Assembly: GCA_002716355.1 (NCBI GenBank)
Contig: PBAU01000012.1
Location: forward strand, 1-29,287
Length of the DNA stretch: 29,287 nucleotides
Direction: 5' to 3'
Origin: a bacterium
GTDB taxonomy: Bacteria > UBP7 > UBA6624
This document shows positions 17,767 through 27,002 of this stretch, piece after piece. Under the pieces are notes generated by a model. The model searched no databases, was not told the DNA's origin, and saw nothing but the letters and a program-made list of their open reading frames with translations. Each line of letters starts with the position of its first letter. Position 1 is the first letter of the stretch. The translations under genes and the position numbers were made by a program.

Positions 17767-18634
17767 AATATCCTTTTAATAAGGAACCTAACATTATTAA
17801 CCTTATCATATAATAAGATTTAATTTTAAAAAAATATATAATATTAAGCATTTTAACTATGTTCAAAATTATATTATAACAAAAAGCGCTAGAGAGTAAA
17901 AATTTATATCTAATAATTTTAACTTTCAGCCTTTGATTTAATAAACGAAAGTTTGTTTTTCCAAACACCTCAAGCCTTTCAGAATGCTGTAATAGTCCGG
18001 GATGATTAATTCTTGTAGCTATTGCGGCACTACAAGCACGAATTTTATTTGGATATAATTGATTAAAGCGATGTGCAAACTCTAATTCTTCTCCTCCGTA
18101 ATCAACAAAGCAGGTGTTAAATTCTATTTTTTTAAAAATAGAATGATGCATTAAACAATTACTAAATAATAAAAAGCGATAATTACAAAACTCTAAATTT
18201 TTTAATTGATTTATTCCTCGTCGTCTATGATTTAAATACCATTGGAAAGAAGAATCGGGCGATGTATATTTAATTTTACCCATAAATGCTAAAGCGTTCG
18301 AAATTTTTGTGGCATTTAAATATTCATTAAGTAGCTCTGGCTCCACCTCTATATTGCTAGATAAAAACAAAAACCATGTTCCAGAAGCGAGCTGTATACC
18401 CTTATTCCTAGCAAATATTCTCCCTCTATTTTTATCAAATTTATAACAGAGTTTCGAAAAATTTAAATTGCTAGCTTCAAAAACCTTAACTGATTCATCT
18501 GTAGATCCATCATCAATATAAATTACCTCCACATTATATTGAACAGGCTTTAGCCTATTAATAGAACATAATAAATTTTTTAAATCTGCGGCTGTATTAT
18601 AGCCAATGATTATGATTGATATACTTTTATTCAT
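17720..18634 (-). CDS. Family 2 glycosyltransferase
   Basis: The 304-residue protein has a GT-A fold start: SIIIIGYNTAADLKNLLCSI, then VIYIDDGSTDESV (D41, D42, D46) and NRGRIFARNKGIQLASG (69-85). Where most GT2 enzymes have a metal-binding DxD or ED, it reads LSSNIEVEPE (91-100), as in some rhamnosyltransferase-like members with N in place of D. GGEELEFAHRF later resembles the acidic acceptor-side motif. Hydrophobic C-terminal segments (about 245-290) suggest membrane association. It is the most downstream gene of the surface-glycan cluster and overlaps the next gene by 8 nt. The sugar added cannot be read from sequence. Confidence 0.88.
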   Translation of the reverse strand: MNKSISIIIIGYNTAADLKNLLCSINRLKPVQYNVEVIYIDDGSTDESVKVFEASNLNFSKLCYKFDKNRGRIFARNKGIQLASGTWFLFLSSNIEVEPELLNEYLNATKISNALAFMGKIKYTSPDSSFQWYLNHRRRGINQLKNLEFCNYRFLLFSNCLMHHSIFKKIEFNTCFVDYGGEELEFAHRFNQLYPNKIRACSAAIATRINHPGLLQHSERLEVFGKTNFRLLNQRLKVKIIRYKFLLSSAFCYNIILNIVKMLNIIYFFKIKSYYMIRLIMLGSLLKGYFTYQKTQNHQTEDPQ

Positions 18635-19736
18635 GAACGATATTAATAAACTTTTTTTCTTGAACTACCCAGACAAAATTATTTTTTATGATTTTATCAT
18701 ATTGATTTAATTCTTTTTTATTTTTTAATGTTTCTATGGCTTTAATTTGTTCTTGTATATTTTTACTATCTACAAGTTCGCCCAAGCTATATTTTGTAAG
18801 GATATCAATTAAGTTTGGCAATTTACTCGCAATCACTGGAATATTTGCTAAGCCATATTCAAATAATTTATTAGGCAAAGCAAATTGATTGCTTGTTCCA
18901 TTTTCTTGAATAACAACCCATCCAATATCACAGGCCGCTGTATAATTTAGAAGTTTAATATAAGGCACTTTTCCAACAAACAGAACACGTTGATAAATAT
19001 TTAATTTTTTTGCCATTTCTTTATAATAATTCATTGCTTCACCATCACCAACAATACAGGCCCACATATCTTTTTTTTGTTCTAATACAAAAAACAATTT
19101 TCCAATTCCCCTATCTTTTTGTATAACTCCTTGGTAACATAAGATTGTATGATTTTTAGGAATATCATATTTTGTACGCAAACTAATAATTTGATTTATA
19201 GTTTGATATTTAGGAAAATTATAAATAAGATGCCAATTTATAAATTGATACTTTGAAAATTTGATTTTTAATAAAGACAAATCAGTTGGAGCTGTTACAA
19301 TTACATCTGAAAAAAACTTAATAAAATATTGTTCATATTTGGTAAGCAACCATTGAGATATAGGACTATTTGTATGTGCAGCTAATGCTGAATATATTTC
19401 TCGACAATCATATATTAGCTGTGCCTTAGAAGTAAAAAAGTAAACTGGAGCCAATGAATATACATCGCCAGCCAAGACACAATGATATTTTTTATTTTTT
19501 ATTTTTTTTCTAACCTTGAAAAAAAATTCTATGTATTTGAAAAAACCAAAAGACAGCAAAACAATTGGCCTAATTGATACGTTTTTAATGTTTAAAGTTT
19601 CTGAACTATTGGTTTGTTTGTTTGTAATACAGACTATATCAACAGCGTATTTATATGAAGACAAAGAATCCACCATATTAATTAAGCGTGCATCATAGTA
19701 GTAATTTCCTAAATATATAATGGCAATTTTTTTCAT
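18627..19736 (-). CDS. GT-B (family 4-like) glycosyltransferase
   Basis: The 369-residue protein begins KKIAIIYLGNYYYDARLINMVDSL, a typical GT4 N-terminal Rossmann strand and helix. The C-terminal domain has ILCYQGVIQKDRGIGKLF, ACIVGDGEAMNYY, RVLFVGKVPYIKLLNYTAACDIGW, and LPNKLFEYGLANIPVIAS, the nucleotide-sugar binding region with the E of the EX7E motif. Such enzymes add sugars to a lipid-linked glycan on the cytoplasmic face of the membrane. It lies 5 nt downstream of the next glycosyltransferase gene in the minus-strand operon, and the downstream GT2 start overlaps it by 8 nt. The donor sugar is not deducible. Confidence 0.9.
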   Translation of the reverse strand: MKKIAIIYLGNYYYDARLINMVDSLSSYKYAVDIVCITNKQTNSSETLNIKNVSIRPIVLLSFGFFKYIEFFFKVRKKIKNKKYHCVLAGDVYSLAPVYFFTSKAQLIYDCREIYSALAAHTNSPISQWLLTKYEQYFIKFFSDVIVTAPTDLSLLKIKFSKYQFINWHLIYNFPKYQTINQIISLRTKYDIPKNHTILCYQGVIQKDRGIGKLFFVLEQKKDMWACIVGDGEAMNYYKEMAKKLNIYQRVLFVGKVPYIKLLNYTAACDIGWVVIQENGTSNQFALPNKLFEYGLANIPVIASKLPNLIDILTKYSLGELVDSKNIQEQIKAIETLKNKKELNQYDKIIKNNFVWVVQEKKFINIVHE

Positions 19737-19741
19737 TTTGA

Positions 19742-20644
19742 TTATATTATTTTTTTATTAATGCAGTTATATGAAAATATTTTTAAGTTATTTGGAAAAA
19801 TTTGAAGTATTTGATGAATAAAATTTTTTATTGAATAGGGGAATATTAAAAAAGCCTGTTTATAATAATAACTTGATTTCGCCGAATTGTTGACAAAATA
19901 AAAACGACTGCCTAAAATCCTATAATGACTTGCTAATATTTTTTTTGATGCATTTTTTTGAATATATGTTTTATGCTTATTTATTATATATTCTAAAGCA
20001 AGCGTTTCTTGTTTATAGTTAGCAGACTGACTCTTTTGATTTAAATTCCATTGAAAAATTTCATAATTTATATGTGCCACCCTAGGATTTTGTTTGCTTA
20101 AAGATATAAAAAAATCCCAATCTTCAGATGGCTCTGCTTGCTTATCAAAATAAATAATACAATTTTTAATGTATTCCGCTGTAAATAGACAAGTTTGTAA
20201 AAATGGGCCAGGCCCAATTAAAATTTGTTTTGAAAAATCAACATCATAATCTATTAAATTACGATTATATCGCACATTATCAATTTGATTGTTAACTCTA
20301 TAATCGCCAAAGACAAAATCACAATTATATTTAATCAAATAGCGCCTTTGTTTTATCAGCATATTGGAGACCCATAAATCATCATCATCAAAAAATTTTA
20401 TGTAATTACCCTTGGCATATTGCAATCCTCTCATTCTAGATTCTGTAGTTCCAACGTTTTGGGAATTACGATAATATTTTATATTATCTTGGGTGAATTT
20501 CTTACATATCGCTTGGGTATTATCAGTTGAAAAATCATCTATAATAATAATTTCATAGATTAGATTTTTTTCTAATAAAATTGTTTTAATTAATTGAGTT
20601 AATAGTTGAACGTTATTATATGTTGGAATAATAATAGAAATCAT
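19742..20644 (-). CDS. Family 2 glycosyltransferase
   Basis: The 300-residue protein shows a complete GT-A pattern: ISIIIPTYNN at the start, IIIIDDFSTDNT (D36, D37, D41), the donor segment NVGTTESRMRGLQYAKG (63-79), and the metal-binding FFDDDDLW (84-91). A second acidic site EPSEDWDFFISL is typical of the family's catalytic base region. The C-terminal part is lysine- and tyrosine-rich without clear membrane helices. It begins one base into the stop of the flippase gene (TAATG), so the two are translationally coupled. Donor and acceptor sugars cannot be read from sequence. Confidence 0.92.
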   Translation of the reverse strand: MISIIIPTYNNVQLLTQLIKTILLEKNLIYEIIIIDDFSTDNTQAICKKFTQDNIKYYRNSQNVGTTESRMRGLQYAKGNYIKFFDDDDLWVSNMLIKQRRYLIKYNCDFVFGDYRVNNQIDNVRYNRNLIDYDVDFSKQILIGPGPFLQTCLFTAEYIKNCIIYFDKQAEPSEDWDFFISLSKQNPRVAHINYEIFQWNLNQKSQSANYKQETLALEYIINKHKTYIQKNASKKILASHYRILGSRFYFVNNSAKSSYYYKQAFLIFPYSIKNFIHQILQIFPNNLKIFSYNCINKKII

Positions 20645-22065
20645 TATATAAATTTAAGATTAGAATTTTTCAACAAAACTATAAAATATGAAATACATAT
20701 TAAACTATAGATAATGCTAATCAATAATAAATAAGCAGACAAGATGAGAGATAAAGAATAAAATACAATACTAACAATAAGAACAATAGCAATTTTAAAG
20801 AAATGATATTTGATAATCATCCAACTATAATTCTTATAAATTATACAAACAACCATTAAAAAATATGATAATAGCGTACTATATGCTGCTCCATGAATTC
20901 CAAAGGAGGGAATTGCTAAATAGTTAACACAAAAGTTTGTTATGGCTCCAACACCCCAAAAAAATGGAACCCATTTTTGTTTATTTAAACGATATATAGG
21001 AGGCATTTGTAAAACAAACACACCATAAAATACATAGCTTAATGCAATTATAGGAATAATGGCTCCCCCATGCCAAAACTCTTGTCCTATAATATAATAG
21101 GGTCCAATATTTAACTTTAATATTAAAGGCCAAACTATAGATAGTGCAGTACACATAAAAACTAAAAAAATAATAAGATGTGTTCCAATATTGCTAAATT
21201 GATTTTGGGCATTTTTTAAATTTGTTTTTAAATAATAAGGTTGCCAATTTAAATTAAAAGAGTGAACAGCCAATAATATCAAGCTGCCAATTTTATATCC
21301 TGCACCATACAGGCCAACACTTTCAATTGTGCCTAGCCAACCTAACATCCAGCGATCCGACATTTCTATAATAATAAAAAATATAGTTGCAGGAAGAAAG
21401 GGAACACTAAAACGAACCATCTGTTTTAAAAGTACCATATTAAACAAATTAATTCTAAAATTATTATATACAGGAGGCAACAAACATATTAACTGAATAA
21501 GAGACACAACAGCTAAAGAATATAAAGCTCCTAAAAATCCTAAATTGAGCATATATATAAAATAAATATTTAAGCTAATTGAAGTAATAATATTGATAAA
21601 ACTCACAAACAAATAATAGTAAGGATTATTTAATAAGCGAATTAATGTTATGATTCTAGAAGACAACATATCAGCAACCAGAATAAAAAGAATTAGTAAA
21701 ATGATATTACTAGAAATCTGTTGTAATATAGGAAAATACTTAAATATGCCATATTGGTAAACACTAAACAAAATTAAGCATAATAAAAAACTATATATCA
21801 AAGAATATAAGAGTGAAGTCGTTAATATCTCTTTTTGATTTTTTTTATTATAAAATTTTAATAATGAAGAGTCCATGCCATGGCTGAATAAAGCATTAAA
21901 GAATGCCAGTATCGTGTATAAAATAAAAACCCAACCAGCTTCTTTTGTTGTTAATAAATTAGTATATAAAGGCAATAATAAAAATGAAATTGTCCTTAAG
22001 ACAACAAAACCAAATCCATAAATTATTGTTTGATTCCAAAAATTATTTTTATTTTTTAAGCACAT
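20644..22065 (-). CDS. Wzx-type polysaccharide flippase (MATE/MOP family)
   Basis: The 473-residue protein is highly hydrophobic with about 12-14 membrane helices over its full length, as in the O-antigen/teichoic acid exporter family. The N terminus NFWNQTIIYGFGFVVLRTISFLLLPLYTNLLT has the 'pl.t..l.p.eyG' type motif around the first helices, and GAGYKIGSLILL matches the family's helix-7 region. Flippases of this type move lipid-linked glycans across the inner membrane. I chose the ATG at 22065; the open frame runs back to a TTG at 22107 with a longer overlap into the upstream gene. With three glycosyltransferases it defines a Wzx/Wzy-like surface-glycan cluster, although no polymerase or ligase is in the window. 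Confidence 0.9.
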   Translation of the reverse strand: MCLKNKNNFWNQTIIYGFGFVVLRTISFLLLPLYTNLLTTKEAGWVFILYTILAFFNALFSHGMDSSLLKFYNKKNQKEILTTSLLYSLIYSFLLCLILFSVYQYGIFKYFPILQQISSNIILLILFILVADMLSSRIITLIRLLNNPYYYLFVSFINIITSISLNIYFIYMLNLGFLGALYSLAVVSLIQLICLLPPVYNNFRINLFNMVLLKQMVRFSVPFLPATIFFIIIEMSDRWMLGWLGTIESVGLYGAGYKIGSLILLAVHSFNLNWQPYYLKTNLKNAQNQFSNIGTHLIIFLVFMCTALSIVWPLILKLNIGPYYIIGQEFWHGGAIIPIIALSYVFYGVFVLQMPPIYRLNKQKWVPFFWGVGAITNFCVNYLAIPSFGIHGAAYSTLLSYFLMVVCIIYKNYSWMIIKYHFFKIAIVLIVSIVFYSLSLILSAYLLLISIIYSLICISYFIVLLKNSNLKFI

Positions 22066-23041
22066 ATTTTTTTTGATACACCTTTCGTAATACGCCTTTA
22101 GCAGCAAAATGTTCTTTAAATTGAATCAGACTAAATTTAGGACTTAAAGGATTTTCTTTTTCAGGGGTATGTGAAACACCAAAGTCAATATATTGGTACG
22201 AGTATTTTTGAGCAAATTTTAAACAATGATATAATTGCAGAGACGCCAATTGAGACTTACGAAATTTTTCAGATATTATATTATAAAAAACTAAGCACAC
22301 ACTTTTGTTTACCAGAAATAAAATCATGCCACCAACAGTTTCTTTATTATGTTGAGAAACTATAACTTTAATATCTGATGGATGAGTTTTGATTAATTGT
22401 TTTAATTCTTCCAGCGAATGTGTTGGTTTTAAGCCATATTTCAATTTAGACTTTAATAATAGTTCATATAATTTTTCTAAATGCGTTGTTTGTTTAAAAA
22501 CAATATCATCTAAAGTTTGGGAATTTTTAAGATATCTTTTTTTTCGCTTTGATAACAATGATTTGATGTTTGGTCTATCTGATAAATTTACAGCATGAGA
22601 AATATATGTTTCTTTTTCAATATAACTATTCCAATTTAATAAATAATCTAAAGAATCATCTTGATAACAATAATATATTGAAGGGCTATTAATCAAAATT
22701 ATTTGATTAAAACCATTCTTAATACAATATTGATCAATTTCAAGAATAATTTTATGCAACAAGTCAAAATGAATCTTTTTACTAATTACTAAACCTCCAT
22801 AGCTTGCACCAGGGTGAGAATAAAAGATTTTATTTTTTTTCTTATCTATAATGATTGCGCCAGGTAAAACAGCAACAATATTTTTTTTATACTTAATAGA
22901 AATTGAACAATCATGAAAGATGCGATTAACATGATAGGCAAGGAAATGTTGAGTTTGGAAAACAGTCCCATTTAGTGATTTTTGAACAAAACTATCCCAC
23001 TGTTTGATATCTTTTTTGTGATATTTTTGAATTGTAATCAT
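22049..23041 (-). CDS. FemAB/GNAT-like acyl- or aminoacyltransferase
   Basis: The 330-residue protein has the two-domain pattern of FemAB-type proteins with a GNAT fold. ITIQKYHKKDIKQWDSFVQKSLNGTVFQTQ is the usual N terminus, followed by HPGASYGGLVISKK. A second domain has NKETVGGMILFLVNKSVCLVFYN and a C terminus with QYIDFGVSHTPEKENPLSPKFSLIQFKEHFAAKG. Members transfer amino acids onto peptidoglycan or acyl groups onto glycans. In this cluster a role in decorating the surface glycan is plausible, but this is inference. It is the first gene of the minus-strand operon. Its 3' end overlaps the flippase start by 17 nt. Confidence 0.75.
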   Translation of the reverse strand: MITIQKYHKKDIKQWDSFVQKSLNGTVFQTQHFLAYHVNRIFHDCSISIKYKKNIVAVLPGAIIIDKKKNKIFYSHPGASYGGLVISKKIHFDLLHKIILEIDQYCIKNGFNQIILINSPSIYYCYQDDSLDYLLNWNSYIEKETYISHAVNLSDRPNIKSLLSKRKKRYLKNSQTLDDIVFKQTTHLEKLYELLLKSKLKYGLKPTHSLEELKQLIKTHPSDIKVIVSQHNKETVGGMILFLVNKSVCLVFYNIISEKFRKSQLASLQLYHCLKFAQKYSYQYIDFGVSHTPEKENPLSPKFSLIQFKEHFAAKGVLRKVYQKKYVLKK

Positions 23042-23079
23042 AAATGATTTTTTTTATTAAAATATATTAATCAAATTTA

Positions 23080-23108
23080 TTGATAATATTTAATAAAATA
23101 TTTAAATA
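23080..23108 (+). promoter_or_regulatory. Possible promoter of the eno operon
   Basis: TTGATA (23080-23085) is followed by 17 nt and TAAATA (23103-23108), just 8 nt before the eno ATG. The match is weak and the sequence is nearly all A and T, so chance is likely. The 75-nt divergent gap must still hold promoters for both flanking operons. Confidence 0.3.
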
Positions 23109-23116
23109 ATAATTCT

Positions 23117-24418
23117 ATGCAAACATCAATTATTAAAGATATCAAAGCGCGATATATTTTAGATTCAAGAGGAAATCCTACTGTAGAATCAGAAATTATA
23201 CTTAATAATGGAATTATTGGCAGGGCCTCTGTTCCAAGCGGAGCATCAACAGGAGATAAGGAAGCAATAGAGCTGCGCGATCAATTAGAAGGATGGCACG
23301 GTAAAAGTGTAAACAAAGCCATTGATAATATTCATAATATTATAAAACCCAAATTACTAAAAATGTCTATTAATAATATTATAGAAATAGATAATACAAT
23401 GTTAAGTTTAGATGGAACAGACAATAAATCTCATTTAGGAGCAAACGCAATTTTATCAGTTTCTTTAGCAGCCGTTGAAGCTGGTGCTCAAAATAACAAA
23501 CAGTCTTTAGTTGATTATATTGGTGCTTATTTTAATAATACTCATTATAGTATGCCTGTTCCAATGATGAATATTCTAAATGGTGGTAGCCATGCTGATA
23601 ATACAGTAGATTTTCAGGAATTTATGATTATGCCAATTGGATTTAACAATTACAATCAGGCTCTACAGGCAGGCACAGAAATATTTCATTGCTTAAAAAA
23701 GATTTTACATAAATATAAACTTAGCACAACGATTGGAGATGAAGGCGGATTTGCCCCAAATTTAAAAAATAATGAAGAGGCAATAGAGTTAATTTTAGAA
23801 GCAATAGAGAAAGCGCACTATGAGCCAGGTAAAGATATCTATTTAGCCCTTGATGTTGCAGCAAGCGAATTCTACATAGAAAAAAATAAAAACTATTTTT
23901 TAGAATCTGAAAACAAACATGTTACCCCTTTGGAGCTAATTAATTATTATAAATCTCTTTGTTTGAAATATCCAATTATTTCTATAGAAGATGGATTAGA
24001 CCAAAACGATTGGGAATCATGGAAAATTTTAAATAATTCTATAGGTAAGGATGTTCAAATTGTAGGAGATGATTTAACCGTAACAAATAAAAAATTATTA
24101 CAAAAAGCAATTCAAAACAATGCCATGAATGCTATTTTAATTAAATTAAATCAAATCGGCACATTTACAGAAACATTACAGACTATTAAAGAAGCACAAA
24201 ATAACAATATGGGTGTTATTATTTCTCATCGGTCAGGAGAAACAGAAAATACAATTATTTCAGATTTAGCAGTAGCAACCAATGCAGGACAAATTAAAAC
24301 AGGGTCTCTATGTAGAACGGATAGAACAGCAAAATACAACCAACTCCTGAGGATTAATGAAAGTCTTCCAGACTGCATGTATGCTCAGAAAAACTATTTA
24401 GGATGCGAAAAAAAATAA
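23117..24418 (+). CDS. eno: Enolase
   Basis: Enolase interconverts 2-phosphoglycerate and phosphoenolpyruvate in glycolysis. The 433-residue product has the normal length and motifs: IKARYILDSRGNPTVE at the start, VPSGASTGDKEAIELRD, LGANAILSVSLA, PMMNILNGGSHADNTVDFQEFMI, TIGDEGGFAPNL, LDVAASEF, SIEDGLDQNDWESW, GDDLTVTN, and ILIKLNQIGT with catalytic K343. The metal and substrate loop SHRSGETEN is intact. It starts the last plus-strand operon after a 75-nt divergent gap. The ftsB-like gene begins inside its last 16 bases, and eno next to ftsB is a widespread pairing. Confidence 0.98.
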   Translation: MQTSIIKDIKARYILDSRGNPTVESEIILNNGIIGRASVPSGASTGDKEAIELRDQLEGWHGKSVNKAIDNIHNIIKPKLLKMSINNIIEIDNTMLSLDGTDNKSHLGANAILSVSLAAVEAGAQNNKQSLVDYIGAYFNNTHYSMPVPMMNILNGGSHADNTVDFQEFMIMPIGFNNYNQALQAGTEIFHCLKKILHKYKLSTTIGDEGGFAPNLKNNEEAIELILEAIEKAHYEPGKDIYLALDVAASEFYIEKNKNYFLESENKHVTPLELINYYKSLCLKYPIISIEDGLDQNDWESWKILNNSIGKDVQIVGDDLTVTNKKLLQKAIQNNAMNAILIKLNQIGTFTETLQTIKEAQNNNMGVIISHRSGETENTIISDLAVATNAGQIKTGSLCRTDRTAKYNQLLRINESLPDCMYAQKNYLGCEKK

Positions 24419-24714
24419 CCCAATCAACAAATAAAAAAAAGATTATATTATTTACAAGCTTATTTATTTTTAGCTTAACTATTTTATTAGTTAATGAATT
24501 TGGTTTAGTTAAGTATATTCAGTTATCTAAAAAACATACAATTTTAGAAAATAAATTAAACAATTTATTAATCCAACAAACAACCCTAAGAGATAATATT
24601 TATCAGCTGCAGAATGATGAAGATTATCTAAAAAGCATAGCGCGCGAAAAATTTATGATGGTTTTACCTGGAGAAAAAGTGTATAGAGTAATTGATGAAA
24701 AAATAATGCAGTAA
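24403..24714 (+). CDS. ftsB: FtsB/DivIC-family septum formation protein
   Basis: The 103-residue bitopic protein has a basic N terminus, one membrane helix (about 12-30, IILFTSLFIFSLTILLVNE), then a periplasmic coiled coil (about 39-72, ILENKLNNLLIQQTTLRDNI) and the motif DEDYLKSIAREKFMMVLPGE. That motif matches the FtsB/DivIC signature 'YiE..AR..lg...pgE'. FtsB helps activate septal peptidoglycan synthesis with FtsL and FtsQ. The ATG lies inside the end of eno (16-nt overlap). The next gene, an amidase that trims peptidoglycan, starts 5 nt after its stop, giving a division-related context. Confidence 0.88.
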   Translation: MRKKITQSTNKKKIILFTSLFIFSLTILLVNEFGLVKYIQLSKKHTILENKLNNLLIQQTTLRDNIYQLQNDEDYLKSIAREKFMMVLPGEKVYRVIDEKIMQ

Positions 24715-24718
24715 AAAA

Positions 24719-26212
24719 ATGATGCTCAAAATTACTAAATTAGTAACTTTGCTTTTTATGTTTGTTTTAATATATAACAGCATAATTTTTGCTGAATCTA
24801 TTTTAAGTAACAATACTAGCCAAACCATCAAACTGGACTTATATTTTTTCAATAATACAGCCTATGTTGATGTCTATGAGTTTACAAACTCACATGATTT
24901 TTATATTAAACATTATGAAACTAAAGATAAATTTGAGATTACAATAAAAAATTCAAAAATTTATTTTTCTCCTTCAACTTCATTTTGTAAAATTAATAAC
25001 CAAATTTATAATTTAACGTATCCTGTTCTCCAAAAAAACAATTCAATCTATATTCCAGCATTCGAATTTTATGAAATATTAAAAAGTGCAAATCTAGCAT
25101 TGAGAATTATTGAATTTAATAAATCTTCGCTTTACGTAAGCCCTAATATTTTTAATATATCTGATTTATTAATTTCCAATCGTAAGAATGGAACCCTGTT
25201 AATTTTAAAAACAGAAAAGCAATTCACTAAAAAAGAAATTTCTAGTTCTATATCATCATCTAAATGGCTTAATATAACTTTATTAAACGGGATGATTGAT
25301 TCTGTACAAATTAGTAACATTGCTGTAAGGTTTCCAGTTAAAAAAGTGCGCACCATTCAATCTAAAGAATCTGCTCAACTCTCTATATTGTTAGATAGTG
25401 ATATTGAAGATGTGGATATAGATATACAAAACCAAGAAATTCATTTTTTGCTTCGTAATGCAATAATAGAAAATGCACAAAAAATTACTGAAATGAAGCA
25501 AAAATGGTTTATTGATACAATCATTTTAGATGCCGGGCATGGAGGAAAAGATCCTGGAGCGCTTGGTTATAATAATTTACAAGAGAAGGATGTTACTCTC
25601 CCAATTGCTTTAAAACTAGGCCAACTAATAAAAGATAATTTAGGACTAAAGGTAGTATATACAAGGACAACAGATGTTTTTGTGCCATTGTGGAAAAGAA
25701 CAAAAATAGCAAATGAATCAAAAGGTAAATTATTTATTAGCATTCATGCTAATGCGGCTCAAAGCAGCCCTCATACTAGAGGGTTTGAAACATATTTATT
25801 GCGTCCAGGAAAAACAGGACAAGCAATTGATGTTGCAAAAAGAGAAAATGCAGTTATTGAATTAGAGCAAATGCCCCAGAATTATAAAGATATTAATGAA
25901 CATTTTATTATTGCAGCAATGGCACAAAATAGTTTTATGAAAGAAAGCGAAGATTTTGCTGCTTTAATACAAAAGAATATGAGCAAAAATCTTAATACCT
26001 CTTCAAAAAACAGAGGAGTTAAACAAGCAGGATTTCATGTTTTAGTAGGAGCATCAATGCCAAACGTATTAATAGAAATAGGATTTTTAACAAACAAAAA
26101 TGAAGCTAAAAATTTAGCAAAAAAATCATATCAAAACAAGATAGCTGATGCAATCTATAAAGCTATTGTTGATTTTAAGGTTAAATATGAAAAACCATTA
26201 ATTAATGAATAA
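24719..26212 (+). CDS. N-acetylmuramoyl-L-alanine amidase (Amidase_3 family)
   Basis: The 497-residue protein has a signal peptide (about 1-24, LLFMFVLIYNSIIFA) and a long N-terminal region of beta-rich segments, roughly 30-260. That region resembles copper-amine-oxidase-like or AMIN substrate-binding modules. Next comes a zinc amidase domain: IILDAGHGGKDPGA with H274, LQEKDVTLP with E289, ISIHANAA with H343, and LIEIGFLTN with catalytic E453. The enzyme cleaves the stem peptide from muramic acid in the periplasm, mostly during cell separation. It starts 5 nt after the ftsB-like gene and ends inside the start of murI (8-nt overlap), fitting a division and cell-wall operon. Confidence 0.94.
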   Translation: MMLKITKLVTLLFMFVLIYNSIIFAESILSNNTSQTIKLDLYFFNNTAYVDVYEFTNSHDFYIKHYETKDKFEITIKNSKIYFSPSTSFCKINNQIYNLTYPVLQKNNSIYIPAFEFYEILKSANLALRIIEFNKSSLYVSPNIFNISDLLISNRKNGTLLILKTEKQFTKKEISSSISSSKWLNITLLNGMIDSVQISNIAVRFPVKKVRTIQSKESAQLSILLDSDIEDVDIDIQNQEIHFLLRNAIIENAQKITEMKQKWFIDTIILDAGHGGKDPGALGYNNLQEKDVTLPIALKLGQLIKDNLGLKVVYTRTTDVFVPLWKRTKIANESKGKLFISIHANAAQSSPHTRGFETYLLRPGKTGQAIDVAKRENAVIELEQMPQNYKDINEHFIIAAMAQNSFMKESEDFAALIQKNMSKNLNTSSKNRGVKQAGFHVLVGASMPNVLIEIGFLTNKNEAKNLAKKSYQNKIADAIYKAIVDFKVKYEKPLINE

Positions 26213-27002
26213 TCAATCACCTATAGGAATTTTTGATAGCGGAATTGGAGGACTAACCGTTCTAAAATCATTAATGCAAAAAATGCCAAAAGAAACATAT
26301 ATTTATTTTGGAGATACTGCCCATGTTCCATATGGCAATAAAAGCAAAGAAGTCGTAATTAAATATTCATTAAAAATTTGTAATTTTTTAGTAGCAAAAA
26401 AAGTTAAACTCATTATTGTTGCCTGCAATACTTCATCATCATTAGCTATCACAATTTTAAAAACAAAACTTTCAATCCCTATTATAGATGTTATAAACCC
26501 TATGAAATTTTACATTCAATCAAATAAACACCTTAATAAAATTGGCATTATTGGTACGCATAATACAATTAGTTCAAATGCTTACAATCAGGTTATTTTA
26601 TCTGTTAATGATAAAATTACTATTTATTCAACTGCTTGTCCATTGTTTGTGCCAATAATTGAAGAAGGATTAGAAAATCATGAAATTGCCTATATCATGG
26701 TAAAAAAATATTTAGAACCTTTAATACGACAAAATATTCAAATTTTAATTTTAGGATGTACTCACTATCCTATAATTAAAAATACTATTATGAAAACGAT
26801 TCCTAATAATATTTATATTATAGATTCAGCTGAAAATACCGCAAATTATGTTTTAAATTATTTACAAAAAAACGACATGCTTGCAGAGACGATTATCAAG
26901 GAATTAGTTTGTTATGTTTCAGATGAATCGCGTCATTTTGAACAATTTGCAAAAGAATATTTACAATTACCTAATCTTCGACTTAAAACTATACAAATAT
27001 AA
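26205..27002 (+). CDS. murI: Glutamate racemase
   Basis: MurI makes D-glutamate for peptidoglycan. The 265-residue product has IGIFDSGIGGLTVL, YFGDTAHVPYGNKS, the first catalytic cysteine in VACNTSSSLA and the second in LILGCTHYPII. Domain order and length are typical. The ATG overlaps the amidase stop by 8 nt and the next gene starts immediately after its stop, so expression is coupled along the operon. Confidence 0.97.
   Translation: MNNQSPIGIFDSGIGGLTVLKSLMQKMPKETYIYFGDTAHVPYGNKSKEVVIKYSLKICNFLVAKKVKLIIVACNTSSSLAITILKTKLSIPIIDVINPMKFYIQSNKHLNKIGIIGTHNTISSNAYNQVILSVNDKITIYSTACPLFVPIIEEGLENHEIAYIMVKKYLEPLIRQNIQILILGCTHYPIIKNTIMKTIPNNIYIIDSAENTANYVLNYLQKNDMLAETIIKELVCYVSDESRHFEQFAKEYLQLPNLRLKTIQI

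Noticed and set aside
22066-22107. Longer flippase start (TTG at 22107)
   Set aside because: The ATG at 22065 gives a normal N terminus and reduces overlap with the FemAB-like gene from 59 to 17 nt.
17720-23041. Recently transferred genomic island
   Set aside because: The cluster looks especially AT-rich, but no integrase, insertion sequence, tRNA or flanking repeat is visible, and composition cannot be measured reliably by eye.
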